Shown: positions 8,553 through 17,049 of the stretch, in pieces
Layout of the letters: every line of letters starts with the position of its first letter
Numbering within the stretch: position 1 is the stretch's first letter
Assembly: GCA_012728855.1 (NCBI GenBank)
Contig: JAAYEH010000612.1
Span: forward strand, 1-35,117
DNA length: 35,117 bases
Direction: 5' to 3'
Source: Rhodopirellula sp.
GTDB taxonomy: Bacteria > Planctomycetota > Planctomycetia > Pirellulales > Thermoguttaceae
Notes under the pieces: model-generated
What the model saw: the letters and a program-made list of their open reading frames with translations, nothing else
What the model was told of the DNA's origin: nothing
Databases searched by the model: none
Made by a program: the position numbers and the translations under genes

Positions 8553-8584
8553 GGTTCTGCTGGCTTTTGGGGAAAGGACAATTC

Positions 8585-10552
8585 CTATACGGCCGCCTCG
8601 TCGCGGGCGCCGCGCTGCCGCCAGACGCGTTCGATAATGTCGCCCCCGACCATGCCGTACAGCCGCGGCCGCGGCGGGATCAGCGAGGTATCGACCTCTT
8701 CGTAGGTAAGCGCCGGCTCGCGGTCCGTCGCGGACCAGGAGGCGATCGTTGATTTGAGCCACTGGCGGTTGTTCTCGTCAAACCGATCGCACCATGCTTC
8801 GGCCTGCCGCTGGCGCTCGGCGGGATCGTCCGCGTCGACCTCGGGGAACACAAACTCCGGCTTATAGTGGGCGCCGCGGCATTCGTCCCGCTGTCGGGCA
8901 CCTCGGAGCACAGTCTTAACGAGGGGGAACATGTCCAAAAGCGCCCGCGTGAAAATCAAGTTCTGGTTCGTCCAGTTGCCGGTATCGGAAAGCGACGCCC
9001 GCTGGGCGCGGGCATCCAGTTCCTGGACTTCTCCGTAGGCCCAGTCCAACTCGTCGTTGTGCCGGACGACCGTGGCCGCTTTGGTCATTACCTCGCCCAA
9101 CCGTTGGTGGATCCGGTACGGGTTTTCCCCGTCTTGCGGCCGGCTGAGCAGCGCTTTGTAGGAAGCCAGGTGACGCTGAACTTCACGATCGTAGAGACTC
9201 GACGGCAATTCCGCGGCGGGACGGCCGTCGACGTTCTCGACCAGGGCCGCCGCGCCGGGCGCGGTAATCAGTCCGCTGAAAATACAGGCAACAAGCGAAT
9301 TCGCCCCCAAGCGGTTGGCGCCATGGTAGTGGTAGTCGCACTCGCCGATGGCATAGAGGCCGGGGATGTTGGTTTGCTGGTTCCGTGGAGAGCCGACGGC
9401 CAGCCCGCCGTCGGCCGTCCGTTGGTAGTCGCACCAGAGGCCGCCCATCGAGTAGTGGACCGCCGGGAAGATTTTCATCGCGGTCGTCCGTGGGTCGACG
9501 CCTTGAAACTTCTCGTAGATCTCGAGGATCCCGGCCAGTTTCATGTCCAACAGTTGGCGAGGCAGGTGGCTCACGTCGAGGTAGACGCAAAGCCGATCCC
9601 GTTCGACGCTCAAGTGCTCCTTGGTGCAGACGTTGAAGATCTCGCGCGTGGCGATGTCGCGCGGGACGAGATTGCCGTACTTCGGGTAGCGATCTTCGAG
9701 GAAGTAGTATCGATCCGACTCGGGAATGTCCTGCGGCGGTCGCGGATCCTGCGGCTTGCGCGGCACCCAGACACGCCCACCCTCGCCACGAGCGCTCTCG
9801 CTCATCAGCCGCAACTTGTCGGCGCCGGGAATGGCGGTCGGATGAACCTGAATGAATTCGCCGTTGCCGTAGCGGGCGCCGGCCTGGAACGTGCGGCTGG
9901 CGGCGCTACCGGTCGAGGCCATCGACATCGTCGAGCGGCCGTAAAGCAGCCCGCACCCGCCCGAGGCAACGATCACCGCATCGGCCGGGAAGGCCCGGAT
10001 CTCCATACTCACCATATCCTGAGCGACGCATCCGCGGCAGACGCCATTGTCGTCAAGAACCGGTCCGAGATAGTCGAAAAACTCGTACTTCTTCACGTGT
10101 CCGGTCACTTCCCAGCGGCGGACCTGCTCATCCAACGCGTAGAGCAACTGCTGCCCGGTCGTGGCGCCGGCGAAGGAAGTGCGGGCGAAGAGGGTGCCGC
10201 CGAAACGCCGCTGGTCGCGAAACCCTTCGGCCGTCCGGTTGAAGGTTACCCCCAGCCGATCCATCAGGTCGATGATCCGAGGTGCCCATTGCGTCATCTC
10301 ACGGACGGGTGGCTGGTGAGCGAGAAAGTCGCCGCCGTAGACCGTGTCGTCGAAATGCTTCCACTCGGCGTCGCCCAGTTGCCGCGTCAAGCTGTTGACT
10401 GCGTTAATCCCTCCCTGCGCACAGCAACTGTGCGACCGCTTCACGGGCGTCAGGCTGAACAGGTCGACGTTGACGCCGAGTTCGGCCAGCTTCATGGTTG
10501 CGGCCAGCCCGGCGAGCCCCCCGCCGACGACAATCACCCGGTGTTTTGCCAT
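8585..10552 (-). CDS. sdhA: Succinate dehydrogenase/fumarate reductase flavoprotein subunit
   Basis: A 655-residue catalytic subunit that interconverts succinate and fumarate on the cytoplasmic face. The FAD Rossmann motif is G10-G-G12-L-A-G15. The covalent-flavin histidine is H41 in RSHSCCAQGG. Active-site motifs are HPTAIPG, SESARGEGG (the Arg expected to act as proton shuttle), VHYSMGG and ANRLGANSL near the second FAD contact. Length and motif order match the type found with a B-type single cytochrome subunit, as in Bacillus and Wolinella. Direction of catalysis cannot be read from sequence. ATG at 10552 follows GAGGA by ten bases. The gene lies 24 bases after sdhC and 32 before sdhB. A long antisense open frame across it is a codon-usage artefact. 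Confidence 0.97.
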   Translation of the reverse strand: MAKHRVIVVGGGLAGLAATMKLAELGVNVDLFSLTPVKRSHSCCAQGGINAVNSLTRQLGDAEWKHFDDTVYGGDFLAHQPPVREMTQWAPRIIDLMDRLGVTFNRTAEGFRDQRRFGGTLFARTSFAGATTGQQLLYALDEQVRRWEVTGHVKKYEFFDYLGPVLDDNGVCRGCVAQDMVSMEIRAFPADAVIVASGGCGLLYGRSTMSMASTGSAASRTFQAGARYGNGEFIQVHPTAIPGADKLRLMSESARGEGGRVWVPRKPQDPRPPQDIPESDRYYFLEDRYPKYGNLVPRDIATREIFNVCTKEHLSVERDRLCVYLDVSHLPRQLLDMKLAGILEIYEKFQGVDPRTTAMKIFPAVHYSMGGLWCDYQRTADGGLAVGSPRNQQTNIPGLYAIGECDYHYHGANRLGANSLVACIFSGLITAPGAAALVENVDGRPAAELPSSLYDREVQRHLASYKALLSRPQDGENPYRIHQRLGEVMTKAATVVRHNDELDWAYGEVQELDARAQRASLSDTGNWTNQNLIFTRALLDMFPLVKTVLRGARQRDECRGAHYKPEFVFPEVDADDPAERQRQAEAWCDRFDENNRQWLKSTIASWSATDREPALTYEEVDTSLIPPRPRLYGMVGGDIIERVWRQRGARDEAAV

Positions 10553-10576
10553 GAGTTCGAAGTCCTCGTAAGTTTG

Positions 10577-11374
10577 CTAGGATTGCGGCGGCAGGCCGGC
10601 CTGAACGGCTCGGTGATCCGGAACGATTTCAGCCGAGCTTGGTGAAAAATCGGCGGTTTCGGGGGTTGATGCCGCAGGCGGTTCGGCCACGACCATGCCG
10701 TAAAGCGACCCGAGACCGAGAAACCCCAAGAGGAGCCCGAACGCCAGGCATGGAAACCTGGCCCACCGCTGCGCGTGCGGGCTGGTCCACACGCCCCAGG
10801 TGATGCCCATCGTCCAGATGCCGTTGGCCAAGTGATACACCGACACGAGAACGCCCACGGCGTACAGCGCTACGACAAGCCACGACGCTCGAATGGCCAC
10901 GGCGGCAGAGTAGGCGTTCTTGGGATCGAAGCGTTTTCCGCCGAAACGCGAAGCGACTCCCTCGATCCACCAATCGGCATGGATCCAGCCATGCATGTGA
11001 AAAACGTGCCAGAGAATGAAGACGAAGGCGATCGCGCCGGTCCATCGCTGCAGCGTGTAGCGAACATTGCCGCCGTAGGTATAGCGAACGACATTGCGTT
11101 CGCCGCGGGCGACGATGACCATCCCAAGGATGCCGTGGAACAAGATCGGCAGAAAGATGAAAAGCCACTCCAGGACGAAAATCGTGGTCGGCCCCAGTTG
11201 GTGGATTTGGTCGGCCCGGTGCTGATACGCCGCCACTCCGTCGATGATGGCGGCGTTGGTGGCCAGATGAAAGATGAGGTAGGCCCCGACGGGGAAAAGG
11301 CCCAGCACCGAGTGAACGCGACGGAGGATGAATTGATGCTCGCCCAGTGGCGATGCAGGGCCGAGAATACTCAC
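10577..11374 (-). CDS. sdhC: Succinate dehydrogenase cytochrome b subunit, B-type
   Basis: A 265-residue membrane anchor carrying two b haems and the quinone site. I chose GTG at 11374 because GGAAGGGG lies seven bases before it and the protein then starts just before the family motif QFILRRVHSVLGLFP. The frame stays open to 11749, but that extension is Arg/Cys-rich and not family-like. Five membrane segments are visible, with histidines suitable as haem ligands in RRVHSVLG, LIFHLATN, ILFHGILG, FILWHVFHMHGW and VYHLANGIW. No sdhD is present, as expected for the B-type. The C-terminal 30 or so residues are Pro/Ala/Ser-rich and probably disordered. It is first in sdhC-sdhA-sdhB. Confidence 0.9.
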   Translation of the reverse strand: MSILGPASPLGEHQFILRRVHSVLGLFPVGAYLIFHLATNAAIIDGVAAYQHRADQIHQLGPTTIFVLEWLFIFLPILFHGILGMVIVARGERNVVRYTYGGNVRYTLQRWTGAIAFVFILWHVFHMHGWIHADWWIEGVASRFGGKRFDPKNAYSAAVAIRASWLVVALYAVGVLVSVYHLANGIWTMGITWGVWTSPHAQRWARFPCLAFGLLLGFLGLGSLYGMVVAEPPAASTPETADFSPSSAEIVPDHRAVQAGLPPQS

Positions 11375-11424
11375 GACAAGACCCCTTCCGATATCGAATC
11401 GAGAGAGCGGAATAGCCAGTAACG

Positions 11425-11453
11425 AGAATAGCGGAAAACAACACCGCCGACAA
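11425..11453 (-). promoter_or_regulatory. Candidate sdhCAB promoter
   Basis: On the minus strand TTGTCG (11453-11448) and TATTCT (11430-11425) are separated by 17 bases. The -10 lies about 50 bases before the GTG of sdhC. The -35 matches four of six consensus bases and the -10 matches four of six. It is the best sigma-70-like pair I found there, but sequence alone cannot prove it. Confidence 0.4.
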
Positions 11454-11956
11454 GGCTCCCTGCTTCGCTCGTGGGCGTCGTGGAGGATGGGCAATACGTG
11501 GGCCGACAATTCATGCTGGCACTCAGCCGAGTATCTACGGCCGTTCAGCCGCGGAGCACCGCGGGCCACGCGGCCTTGATGGTACGCCACCGTGCGATCA
11601 ACGCCCGGTCCACCGGAGCCTGCTGAAGAAGTGTAGTTAGGACACTCAACTGGACAAGGTGGGCCACGGAACGTCCCGCCTATACCGCGAACACAACGTC
11701 GGCGGGAGCCGGACATCCGATGGTGTGAGCGTCTGCCCCATTCGACCATTGGCTGCCGAAATGGCAGGCACGCTTGCTCATCTTACCATCCCCCAGATCT
11801 AATGGAACGGGCAAATTCTGATGTCGCACGATAGGCCGGCTTGATGTAAAATATTACTGAGTCGGGATTTGCTATGCAGCCGCGTCTTTCGGTGCGAGCG
11901 TGGCACGTAAATTGCTCGCGGGATGGCCGAGTGCGCTGTTGCGAGGTCCGGATATC
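11454..11956. other. Intergenic region between sdhC and the receiver gene
   Basis: About 500 bases with no gene I can support. Short open frames here are under 65 codons and resemble nothing known. It holds one copy of a repeated 22-base motif (11661-11682), a small dyad CCGCGG-AGCA-CCGCGG near 11550, and an AT-rich patch at about 11841-11860 (TTGATGTAAAATATTACTGA) that may be promoter DNA for the receiver gene. The region is long enough to carry regulation for both divergent genes. Confidence 0.5.
11661..11682 (+). repeat. Intergenic 22-base motif, copy 1
   Basis: GGGCCACGGAACGTCCCG followed by CCTA. A second copy at 20478-20499 matches at 19 of 22 positions. Each copy starts with GGG and has GTCCC eight bases later. 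Both lie in intergenic DNA in the same orientation. No function is known to me. Confidence 0.55.
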
Positions 11957-12355
11957 ATGTCAACCGATACACCTTCCCTCTTGATTACCGATGATGACTT
12001 GGCGTTTCGGGAAACGCTGCGGGGAGTGTTCGAACAGCAGGGGTTTCGCACGCTCCAGGCGGGCGACGGCGAAGAGGCTCTCGGGATTGTTCGCCGCGAG
12101 ACGGTTCATGTCCTGCTGATGGACATGCACATGCCAAAACTCACGGGGTTGGAGACATTGCGTCTCGTGAAACGGATCAAGGCGCTGATGCCCTGTATCA
12201 TCCTTTCCGCCGACTTGAACGATCTGCTCATCGAACAAGCCCGGCGAGCCCGCGCGTTTTCCGTGCTGGCCAAGCCCGTGACTCGGAATCAGATCACCGG
12301 GGCGGTCCATGAAGCCTTGGCGACGGCGTACAATTGGCGGATCGTCCGGCGGTAA
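11957..12355 (+). CDS. Single-domain response regulator
   Basis: A 132-residue CheY-like receiver with no output domain. The acidic pocket is D12-D13-D14, the phospho-acceptor is D56 (LLMDMHMP), the switch residue is S84 in place of the usual Thr (CIILSADL), and the conserved lysine is K106 (VLAKPVT). I chose ATG at 11957 over the frame's earlier ATG at 11900 because GAGGT lies nine bases before it and the receiver fold begins at once (SLLITDDD). No histidine kinase lies nearby, so this is an orphan receiver. It may act in a phosphorelay or through protein contact. The gene converges on the heparinase-like gene, with a long hairpin between them. Confidence 0.9.
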   Translation: MSTDTPSLLITDDDLAFRETLRGVFEQQGFRTLQAGDGEEALGIVRRETVHVLLMDMHMPKLTGLETLRLVKRIKALMPCIILSADLNDLLIEQARRARAFSVLAKPVTRNQITGAVHEALATAYNWRIVRR

Positions 12356-12357
12356 GC

Positions 12358-12420
12358 ATCGTTCGAGAAGTAACTGTCCGACGCAAGCTGGAAGCTTACG
12401 CCACTTATTTCTCGAACGAT
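12358..12420. terminator. Long hairpin between convergent genes
   Basis: Left arm ATCGTTCGAGAAGTAA (12358-12373) pairs with TTATTTCTCGAACGAT (12405-12420): 16 pairs, one of them G-T. The 31-base loop holds a second small stem, AAGCT-GGA-AGCTT (12385-12397). It begins two bases after the receiver stop and ends 15 bases before the stop of the minus-strand heparinase gene. A two-way terminator fits the position, but there is no T-run, so a mobile palindrome is also possible. Confidence 0.6.
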
Positions 12421-12435
12421 CCTATGGCCGTCTTC

Positions 12436-14325
12436 TCAGATACGGAACGTCTGGTCGAGCAGGCGGATTTGCCGTCCCTCCCCTTCCACGTGCAGAGTGG
12501 GGCGCTCTGGCGTCAACGCAAAGGCCCACCAGACGACCGGGCCGGCGCCGTCGATGGTGGAAACTAGTGTAAGCTGGCCGCGCGAGCCGGAAAGCCGATG
12601 AAGATCGGCCCCCGCGAGGCGGCCCTGGCTGCACGCCAGCCAAAGTCGCGCATTGCCCTGCGCGACCAGTGCCCAACCGTCCTCAAACCACCAGGCAGCG
12701 GTCGGAGCGGCGTGCCAGTGGTAGATTGCCTGAGGTGATTTGGCCGCCTCCACCTGGTCGGCGACGACCACCAGGTTCTTGTTCGACAGCCACACGTGCC
12801 GCACCAATGTGTTCAGCGACGCCTCCGCTGCGTAGCACTGCGTCAGATCGACGGCCACGCGGCGGACGCTCGGGCTGACGGCCTCCAAGACGATCTTGCG
12901 GGGCCGCTTGAGACTCGGTGCGTGGTTGTTGATCAGGGGGGCGTTGTGCGCCGCCGCGCCGACCGTGAACTCGCGCTCCTCGCCTCGGACGTACTGCTGG
13001 TAACCGGGGTCGGTCACGAGCCAGTTGCCGCCCGTGCCAATCACCAGTGTGCCGCTGTCGCTCTGGATGTGGCCCATGGGCGAAGTGGAGCAGGCAACGG
13101 CTACGGCCAAATCCTCGCTCTCCCAGCCGCTGCGGAGCACCGCCGCATAATGCGATTCCAACGCGCCTGCCGGGGGTTCCTCGCCGGACGGCATGTCGAG
13201 GAGGTCTCGTAACGCGACCAGCCCGTTGCTGCGGAGCACATCGAGCGGACATCGTGCCATCAGCCACGATCGCAGCGGATGCCGCTGCAGTTGCAGCAGC
13301 TTGGCCTGCGCCGACAGGTGGAAGGGCATCTGACGCGGCTCCACGTCGCTCAACTCGGCTACCTGCTCGATGGCCCCCGGCGCGCCCAGCATGTAGGACT
13401 GTTCCAGGTAATGGTTCAGGTTGGGATGATCCAGGATCGCCGACTGCTCGGCCGCGGGCAGCGCGGCCAGCCAGTCGGCCACGAAATCGAGGACGTAGCC
13501 GTCATAGGCCACTCCCTCACTGTAGCCCTGGGACCGCAGATCGAGCACGGCGCCGAAGAGGGCCTGCACGCGGGCGTTCAGGACGGCTGCGGCCGAGTGA
13601 CCAACTGCGGTGGCTGTTAGCGCTGCGCCCACGGTGCCGATGAGTGGGATATTGTGCAGCAGAGTGTGAGGCGATTCCCGGCCGAGAACGTCCTCCTTGG
13701 TGCGAACGGAGGCATAAAGCTTGTCCGAGGCGGGAAGCACAGCTTCCACGTGGCGGACGCACGCCTCACGGACGCTGCGGCGGAGGTCGTCGTTCAGCCA
13801 TCCCCAGCGGGTGGAAGCCGTCCAGAGAATCCGGCCCGCATGGGCAGAACTGAGGTCAGGGCTGGTGTACTGCTGATACGTGGGCCACCGCGCTAGGGCC
13901 GCCAAGTCCGCAGTCGCGGCCAGCCGGGCTTGCTCGTCCCCAAACCACTGGGCGGTCCATCCCAGGCAATCGATCCGTTCTTCGAGAGTCCACAGCAGCC
14001 ACGTGGCCCAGGGATAGACGGCGATGCTGGGGACGAGAACTTCGGGGATGACAAGTTCCGGTAGCGGCAGCGGGTAAGCGATCTTGCGGCCGACGCGATA
14101 GTAATCCACGATCAGCCGGGTCTGCTCAAGCTGCCAGCGTGCGCGGCCGCGGATTTCCGCCTCAACGGCCCGCCGCTCGGGGCTCGCTGCGGAAGGTTGA
14201 GGCTCGTCATCCGCCGCGTGTAGCGACGACGACCAACCTGCGCCCGTGCCCGCCAGCCATCCACCCACCGCGCCGCCAGCCGCCGTCACCTGCAGGAATT
14301 CTCTCCGAGTCGCTATGTCGGACAT
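12436..14325 (-). CDS. Tat-exported heparinase II/III-like polysaccharide lyase
   Basis: A 629-residue exported protein. The N-terminus carries a twin-arginine signal (ATRREFLQVTAAGGAVGGWLAG). Residues about 60-370 are alpha-helical with repeated Trp and Leu patterns typical of an (alpha/alpha) toroid (WATWLLWTLEERID, YSEGVAYDGYVLDFVADWL). From about residue 390 a beta-rich half follows (HIQSDSGTLVIGTGGNWLVTDPGYQQY, then AAHNAPLINNHAP), which resembles the heparinase II/III C-terminal fold. Relatives cleave uronic-acid polysaccharides such as heparin or alginate by beta-elimination. The tyrosine and histidine in SEGVAYDGY and AAHN are candidate active-site residues; substrate is unknown. No other lyase or transport gene lies beside it. 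A tandem 11-base repeat overlaps its ribosome-binding site. Confidence 0.8.
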   Translation of the reverse strand: MSDIATRREFLQVTAAGGAVGGWLAGTGAGWSSSLHAADDEPQPSAASPERRAVEAEIRGRARWQLEQTRLIVDYYRVGRKIAYPLPLPELVIPEVLVPSIAVYPWATWLLWTLEERIDCLGWTAQWFGDEQARLAATADLAALARWPTYQQYTSPDLSSAHAGRILWTASTRWGWLNDDLRRSVREACVRHVEAVLPASDKLYASVRTKEDVLGRESPHTLLHNIPLIGTVGAALTATAVGHSAAAVLNARVQALFGAVLDLRSQGYSEGVAYDGYVLDFVADWLAALPAAEQSAILDHPNLNHYLEQSYMLGAPGAIEQVAELSDVEPRQMPFHLSAQAKLLQLQRHPLRSWLMARCPLDVLRSNGLVALRDLLDMPSGEEPPAGALESHYAAVLRSGWESEDLAVAVACSTSPMGHIQSDSGTLVIGTGGNWLVTDPGYQQYVRGEEREFTVGAAAHNAPLINNHAPSLKRPRKIVLEAVSPSVRRVAVDLTQCYAAEASLNTLVRHVWLSNKNLVVVADQVEAAKSPQAIYHWHAAPTAAWWFEDGWALVAQGNARLWLACSQGRLAGADLHRLSGSRGQLTLVSTIDGAGPVVWWAFALTPERPTLHVEGEGRQIRLLDQTFRI

Positions 14326-14681
14326 GATTCACCTCGCAGTCATCTCGCAGTCATGCAGTCCCTATCGAGATGCCGAGTTCCCAATCGCCGCCGGTATGTC
14401 CGCAGATTATCCTCCCAGTCTATTGCTCCCAAAGGACTCCGGCAAGTCGCGAGACCGCCAAGGATCTAAGCACCTCAACGGCTCGGTGGTCCAATCTCCC
14501 CGACAACTCGCACCCGACGCGTGGGCGTGGCGAGACCCGACAGCCTAGGGCGGAGTCGGTGTTGCACGACATCGGCGGAGCCCCGAGACTCCAAACCGCG
14601 CCGAGCAACCGCCGAAAACCCCAACGGGCCGCCACGAATCCCATACGTACCGTTCATTCATTGCGATCCGGTGCCGCTCCT
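14326..14681. other. Intergenic region between ftsH and the heparinase-like gene
   Basis: About 355 bases with no gene I can support. On the minus strand just before the heparinase start a tandem pair reads ATGACTGCGAG then ATGACTGCGAG, followed by GTGA and the ATG; the second unit supplies the GAGGTGA ribosome-binding site. The short minus-strand frames in the middle (up to 74 codons) are Arg-rich and not protein-like. I see no clear terminator for ftsH. Confidence 0.45.
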
Positions 14682-16757
14682 TTATCGCTCGGCCGCTGGA
14701 GTTTCCGGATCGACCTTTTCGATTTTCGACGACGCCGACAACCGCTTCGGCGCGACCGTCGTTCCCGGAACAATCAGCGGGCTGGGCGAATTCGCCTCGA
14801 TCACCCGCTTCAGCTCCTCGCTGTCGATCACCTCTTTCTCGATCAGGGCGGCGGCCAGCGCGTCCAACGCCTTACGACGCGACTCGAGGATGTGGCGAAC
14901 TTTCTCCAGCGATTCGTTGATGATCCGCTTGATCTCCTGATCGATCTCCCGGGCGGTTTCTTCGCTGTGGTATCGCTCGCGACCAGGTTCGCTCCCGCCC
15001 GCCAGGAAAATCGACCGTGAACTCTCGCGGTAGTTCACTCTGCCGAGCCGGCTCATGCCAAAATCCATGACCATGCTGCGGGCGATTTCCGTGGCCCGTT
15101 CCAGATCGTTCTGGGCTCCGGTGGAGAGATCGTTGAAGACGAATTCCTCGGCGACCGTGCCCCCCAGCAAGACCTGGATGCGGCTCTCCAACTCGCTCTG
15201 GGTCATCAGATAGCGGTCGCCCTCGGGCCGTTGCATGGTGTACCCCAAGGCCGCCAGGCCACGAGGAATGATGGAGACTTTGTGGACCGGATCGGTGTTG
15301 GGCAGACTGAAGGCAACCATCGCGTGGGCGCTTTCGTGATAGGCGACGCGTTGCTTCTCATCATCGCTGATGATCCGCTGACGTTTCTCCAGTCCGGCCG
15401 TGACCCGTTCCACCCCCTCGTTGAACTCCTCCAGAGTCACGGCGCTCTTGGTCTTGCGCGCCGCCAGCAAGGCCGCCTCGTTGACCAGATTGGCCAGATC
15501 GGCGCCGACGAAGCCCGAGGTTATGGCGGCCACCTCCTTCAATTCGACCGACTCATCGAGCTTGACGTCCTTGACGTGGACTTTGAGGATCGCCTCCCGG
15601 CCGCGGATATCGGGACGATCCACCAGGACGTGCCGATCGAAGCGGCCGGGCCGCAGCAGGGCCGGATCGAGCGTCTCCGGGCGATTTGTCGCCGCCATCA
15701 CGATGACGCCGCTGTTGGAACTGAAACCATCCATCTCCACCAGCAGCGCGTTGAGCGTTTGCTCCCGCTCATCGTGCCCACCAACCACGCTCGTGCCCCG
15801 CGTCTTGCCCAGCGCGTCCAATTCGTCGATGAAGACGATGCAAGGAGCCTGCAACTGAGCCTGCTGAAACATGTCGCGGACCCTCGCCGCCCCGACGCCG
15901 ACAAACATCTCCACGAAATCGGAGCCGGAGAGGCTGAAAAACGGCACCTCCGCCTCGCCGGCAATCGCTTTGGCCAGCAGTGTCTTGCCGGTGCCCGGCG
16001 GTCCGACCAGCAGCACCCCCTTGGGAATGCGGCCACCGAGCGTCCGGAACTTCTCGGGAGTCTTAAGGAACTCGACGACCTCGCGGAGTTCGTCGACGGC
16101 TTCATCAATGCCGGCCACGTCGTTGAACGTGATTCCAACGTCTTCGTGCGCAATCAGTTTGCCGCGGCTGCGGCCGAACGCCATGGCCGAGCCCGTCCCG
16201 CCGAATCGCCGCATCAAGATCAGCAAGAACACCACAAGCAGACCGGTGAACAGCAGCAGCGGCGCATATTGATCCCACCAACCGTTCGGCGTTTCCGCAG
16301 CGCGGACGTTGGTGAATCCGTGATCCTTGAGAAGTTGGAAGAGATAGTTGTTGTCGTCGGCCAAGCCGCGTCGGGCGGCGTGGAATTTCGTCTTCTTCGG
16401 TCCCGCGTGTTCAGAAGTGGGCTCGAGAACCTCGCGCGCAACGGTGCCGGTGATTTCGTCGAGACCAACCGTCAGATCCTCCAAGTGCGAATAGCGAACC
16501 CGCTGCTTGTTGCCATCGGTTCCCTCGCTGATTTCGATGGCCGCCTTGGGATTCTCTTCCGGACTCCCCTGCTCAATAAGCCGGACCAACTGCATGTATG
16601 GAATGGCAACGCCCATCCGATTGCCCAGAGCGGACACCAAAAACAGAGCGCCCACCCCGGCCGCCAAGAGATACCAGACAAGGCTGCTTCCCATCTGAGG
16701 GGGGCGTCGTTCGGAGGGCCGGCGTTCGGGCTGGTCGGCTTTTTTATCTTCGTTCAT
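14682..16757 (-). CDS. ftsH: ATP-dependent zinc metalloprotease FtsH
   Basis: A 691-residue inner-membrane AAA+ protease that extracts and degrades membrane and regulatory proteins. It has TM1 at about residues 22-42 (LVWYLLAAGVGALFLVSAL), a periplasmic domain of about 125 residues, and TM2 at about 170-190 (LLLFTGLLVVFLLILMRRF). Walker A is GPPGTGKT, the pore loop lies in FVEMFVGVGAARVRD, Walker B is IVFIDELDALG, and the second region of homology is NRPETLDPALLRPGRFDRH. The zinc site is H474-E475-S-A-H478. The C-terminus is Pro/Ala/Ser-rich. ATG at 16757 gives the usual short cytoplasmic head. There is no ribosome-binding site, and a TATAAT box ends six bases before the start, which suggests a leaderless message. 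It diverges from the dxr operon. Confidence 0.97.
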   Translation of the reverse strand: MNEDKKADQPERRPSERRPPQMGSSLVWYLLAAGVGALFLVSALGNRMGVAIPYMQLVRLIEQGSPEENPKAAIEISEGTDGNKQRVRYSHLEDLTVGLDEITGTVAREVLEPTSEHAGPKKTKFHAARRGLADDNNYLFQLLKDHGFTNVRAAETPNGWWDQYAPLLLFTGLLVVFLLILMRRFGGTGSAMAFGRSRGKLIAHEDVGITFNDVAGIDEAVDELREVVEFLKTPEKFRTLGGRIPKGVLLVGPPGTGKTLLAKAIAGEAEVPFFSLSGSDFVEMFVGVGAARVRDMFQQAQLQAPCIVFIDELDALGKTRGTSVVGGHDEREQTLNALLVEMDGFSSNSGVIVMAATNRPETLDPALLRPGRFDRHVLVDRPDIRGREAILKVHVKDVKLDESVELKEVAAITSGFVGADLANLVNEAALLAARKTKSAVTLEEFNEGVERVTAGLEKRQRIISDDEKQRVAYHESAHAMVAFSLPNTDPVHKVSIIPRGLAALGYTMQRPEGDRYLMTQSELESRIQVLLGGTVAEEFVFNDLSTGAQNDLERATEIARSMVMDFGMSRLGRVNYRESSRSIFLAGGSEPGRERYHSEETAREIDQEIKRIINESLEKVRHILESRRKALDALAAALIEKEVIDSEELKRVIEANSPSPLIVPGTTVAPKRLSASSKIEKVDPETPAAER

Positions 16758-16763
16758 GGCGCA

Positions 16764-16772
16764 ATTATAACA
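16764..16772 (-). promoter_or_regulatory. Extended -10 promoter of ftsH, leaderless candidate
   Basis: On the minus strand the sequence reads TGTTATAAT, a perfect TATAAT preceded by the TGn extended -10 motif. Only six bases (TGCGCC) separate it from the ATG, so transcription would start at or near the A of the start codon. No good -35 is visible at 17 bases (CCTCAT), which the extended -10 could offset. Confidence 0.6.
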
Positions 16773-16906
16773 CACCCCACCGCGCGATGAGGTAAGCTTG
16801 GGCGACCGGCAGCCGACTGCTGCCGCAAAGCCAGATGATGACGCCACGGCAGTCCGGACACAGGCGGCCGGGTCACTGTTCACCACAATAAAGGGGGCCA
16901 TCGGTG

Positions 16907-16935
16907 TTGCCGATCGACAAGACTGCCCTTACAAT
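16907..16935 (+). promoter_or_regulatory. Candidate dxr operon promoter
   Basis: TTGCCG (16907-16912) and TACAAT (16930-16935) are exactly 17 bases apart. The -10 matches five of six consensus bases and the -35 matches four of six. The start of transcription would fall near 16942, about 108 bases before the dxr ATG. It is divergent from the ftsH promoter in the same 292-base gap. Confidence 0.5.
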
Positions 16936-17049
16936 AGTCATCTTTCTCAATGCCTGCCACATGCGTGGCTGCGACCCACCCCTCCTAAGCGGCCGAAGCA
17001 TGGGTTTTCCCAACGCTCGTCGAGAACCCCATCGAGACCGCCTGATCGC

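Noticed and set aside
8867..10645. A 592-codon open frame antisense to sdhA
   Set aside because: It mirrors sdhA codons in GC-rich DNA and has no recognisable domain; sdhA has all its catalytic motifs on the other strand.
11432..11627. Small plus-strand gene upstream of the receiver
   Set aside because: About 64 codons with no good start or known family; it overlaps the likely sdhC promoter.
11375..11749. N-terminal extension of SdhC by about 125 codons
   Set aside because: The added sequence is Arg/Cys-rich, unlike any SdhC, and overlaps a likely promoter; GTG 11374 has a good ribosome-binding site.
14420..14657. Small minus-strand genes between ftsH and the heparinase-like gene
   Set aside because: Two overlapping Arg-rich frames in different phases with no ribosome-binding site or family likeness.
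15231..16790. A 519-codon frame antisense to ftsH
   Set aside because: Translation is a His/Gln/Arg-rich mirror of FtsH codons with no domain.
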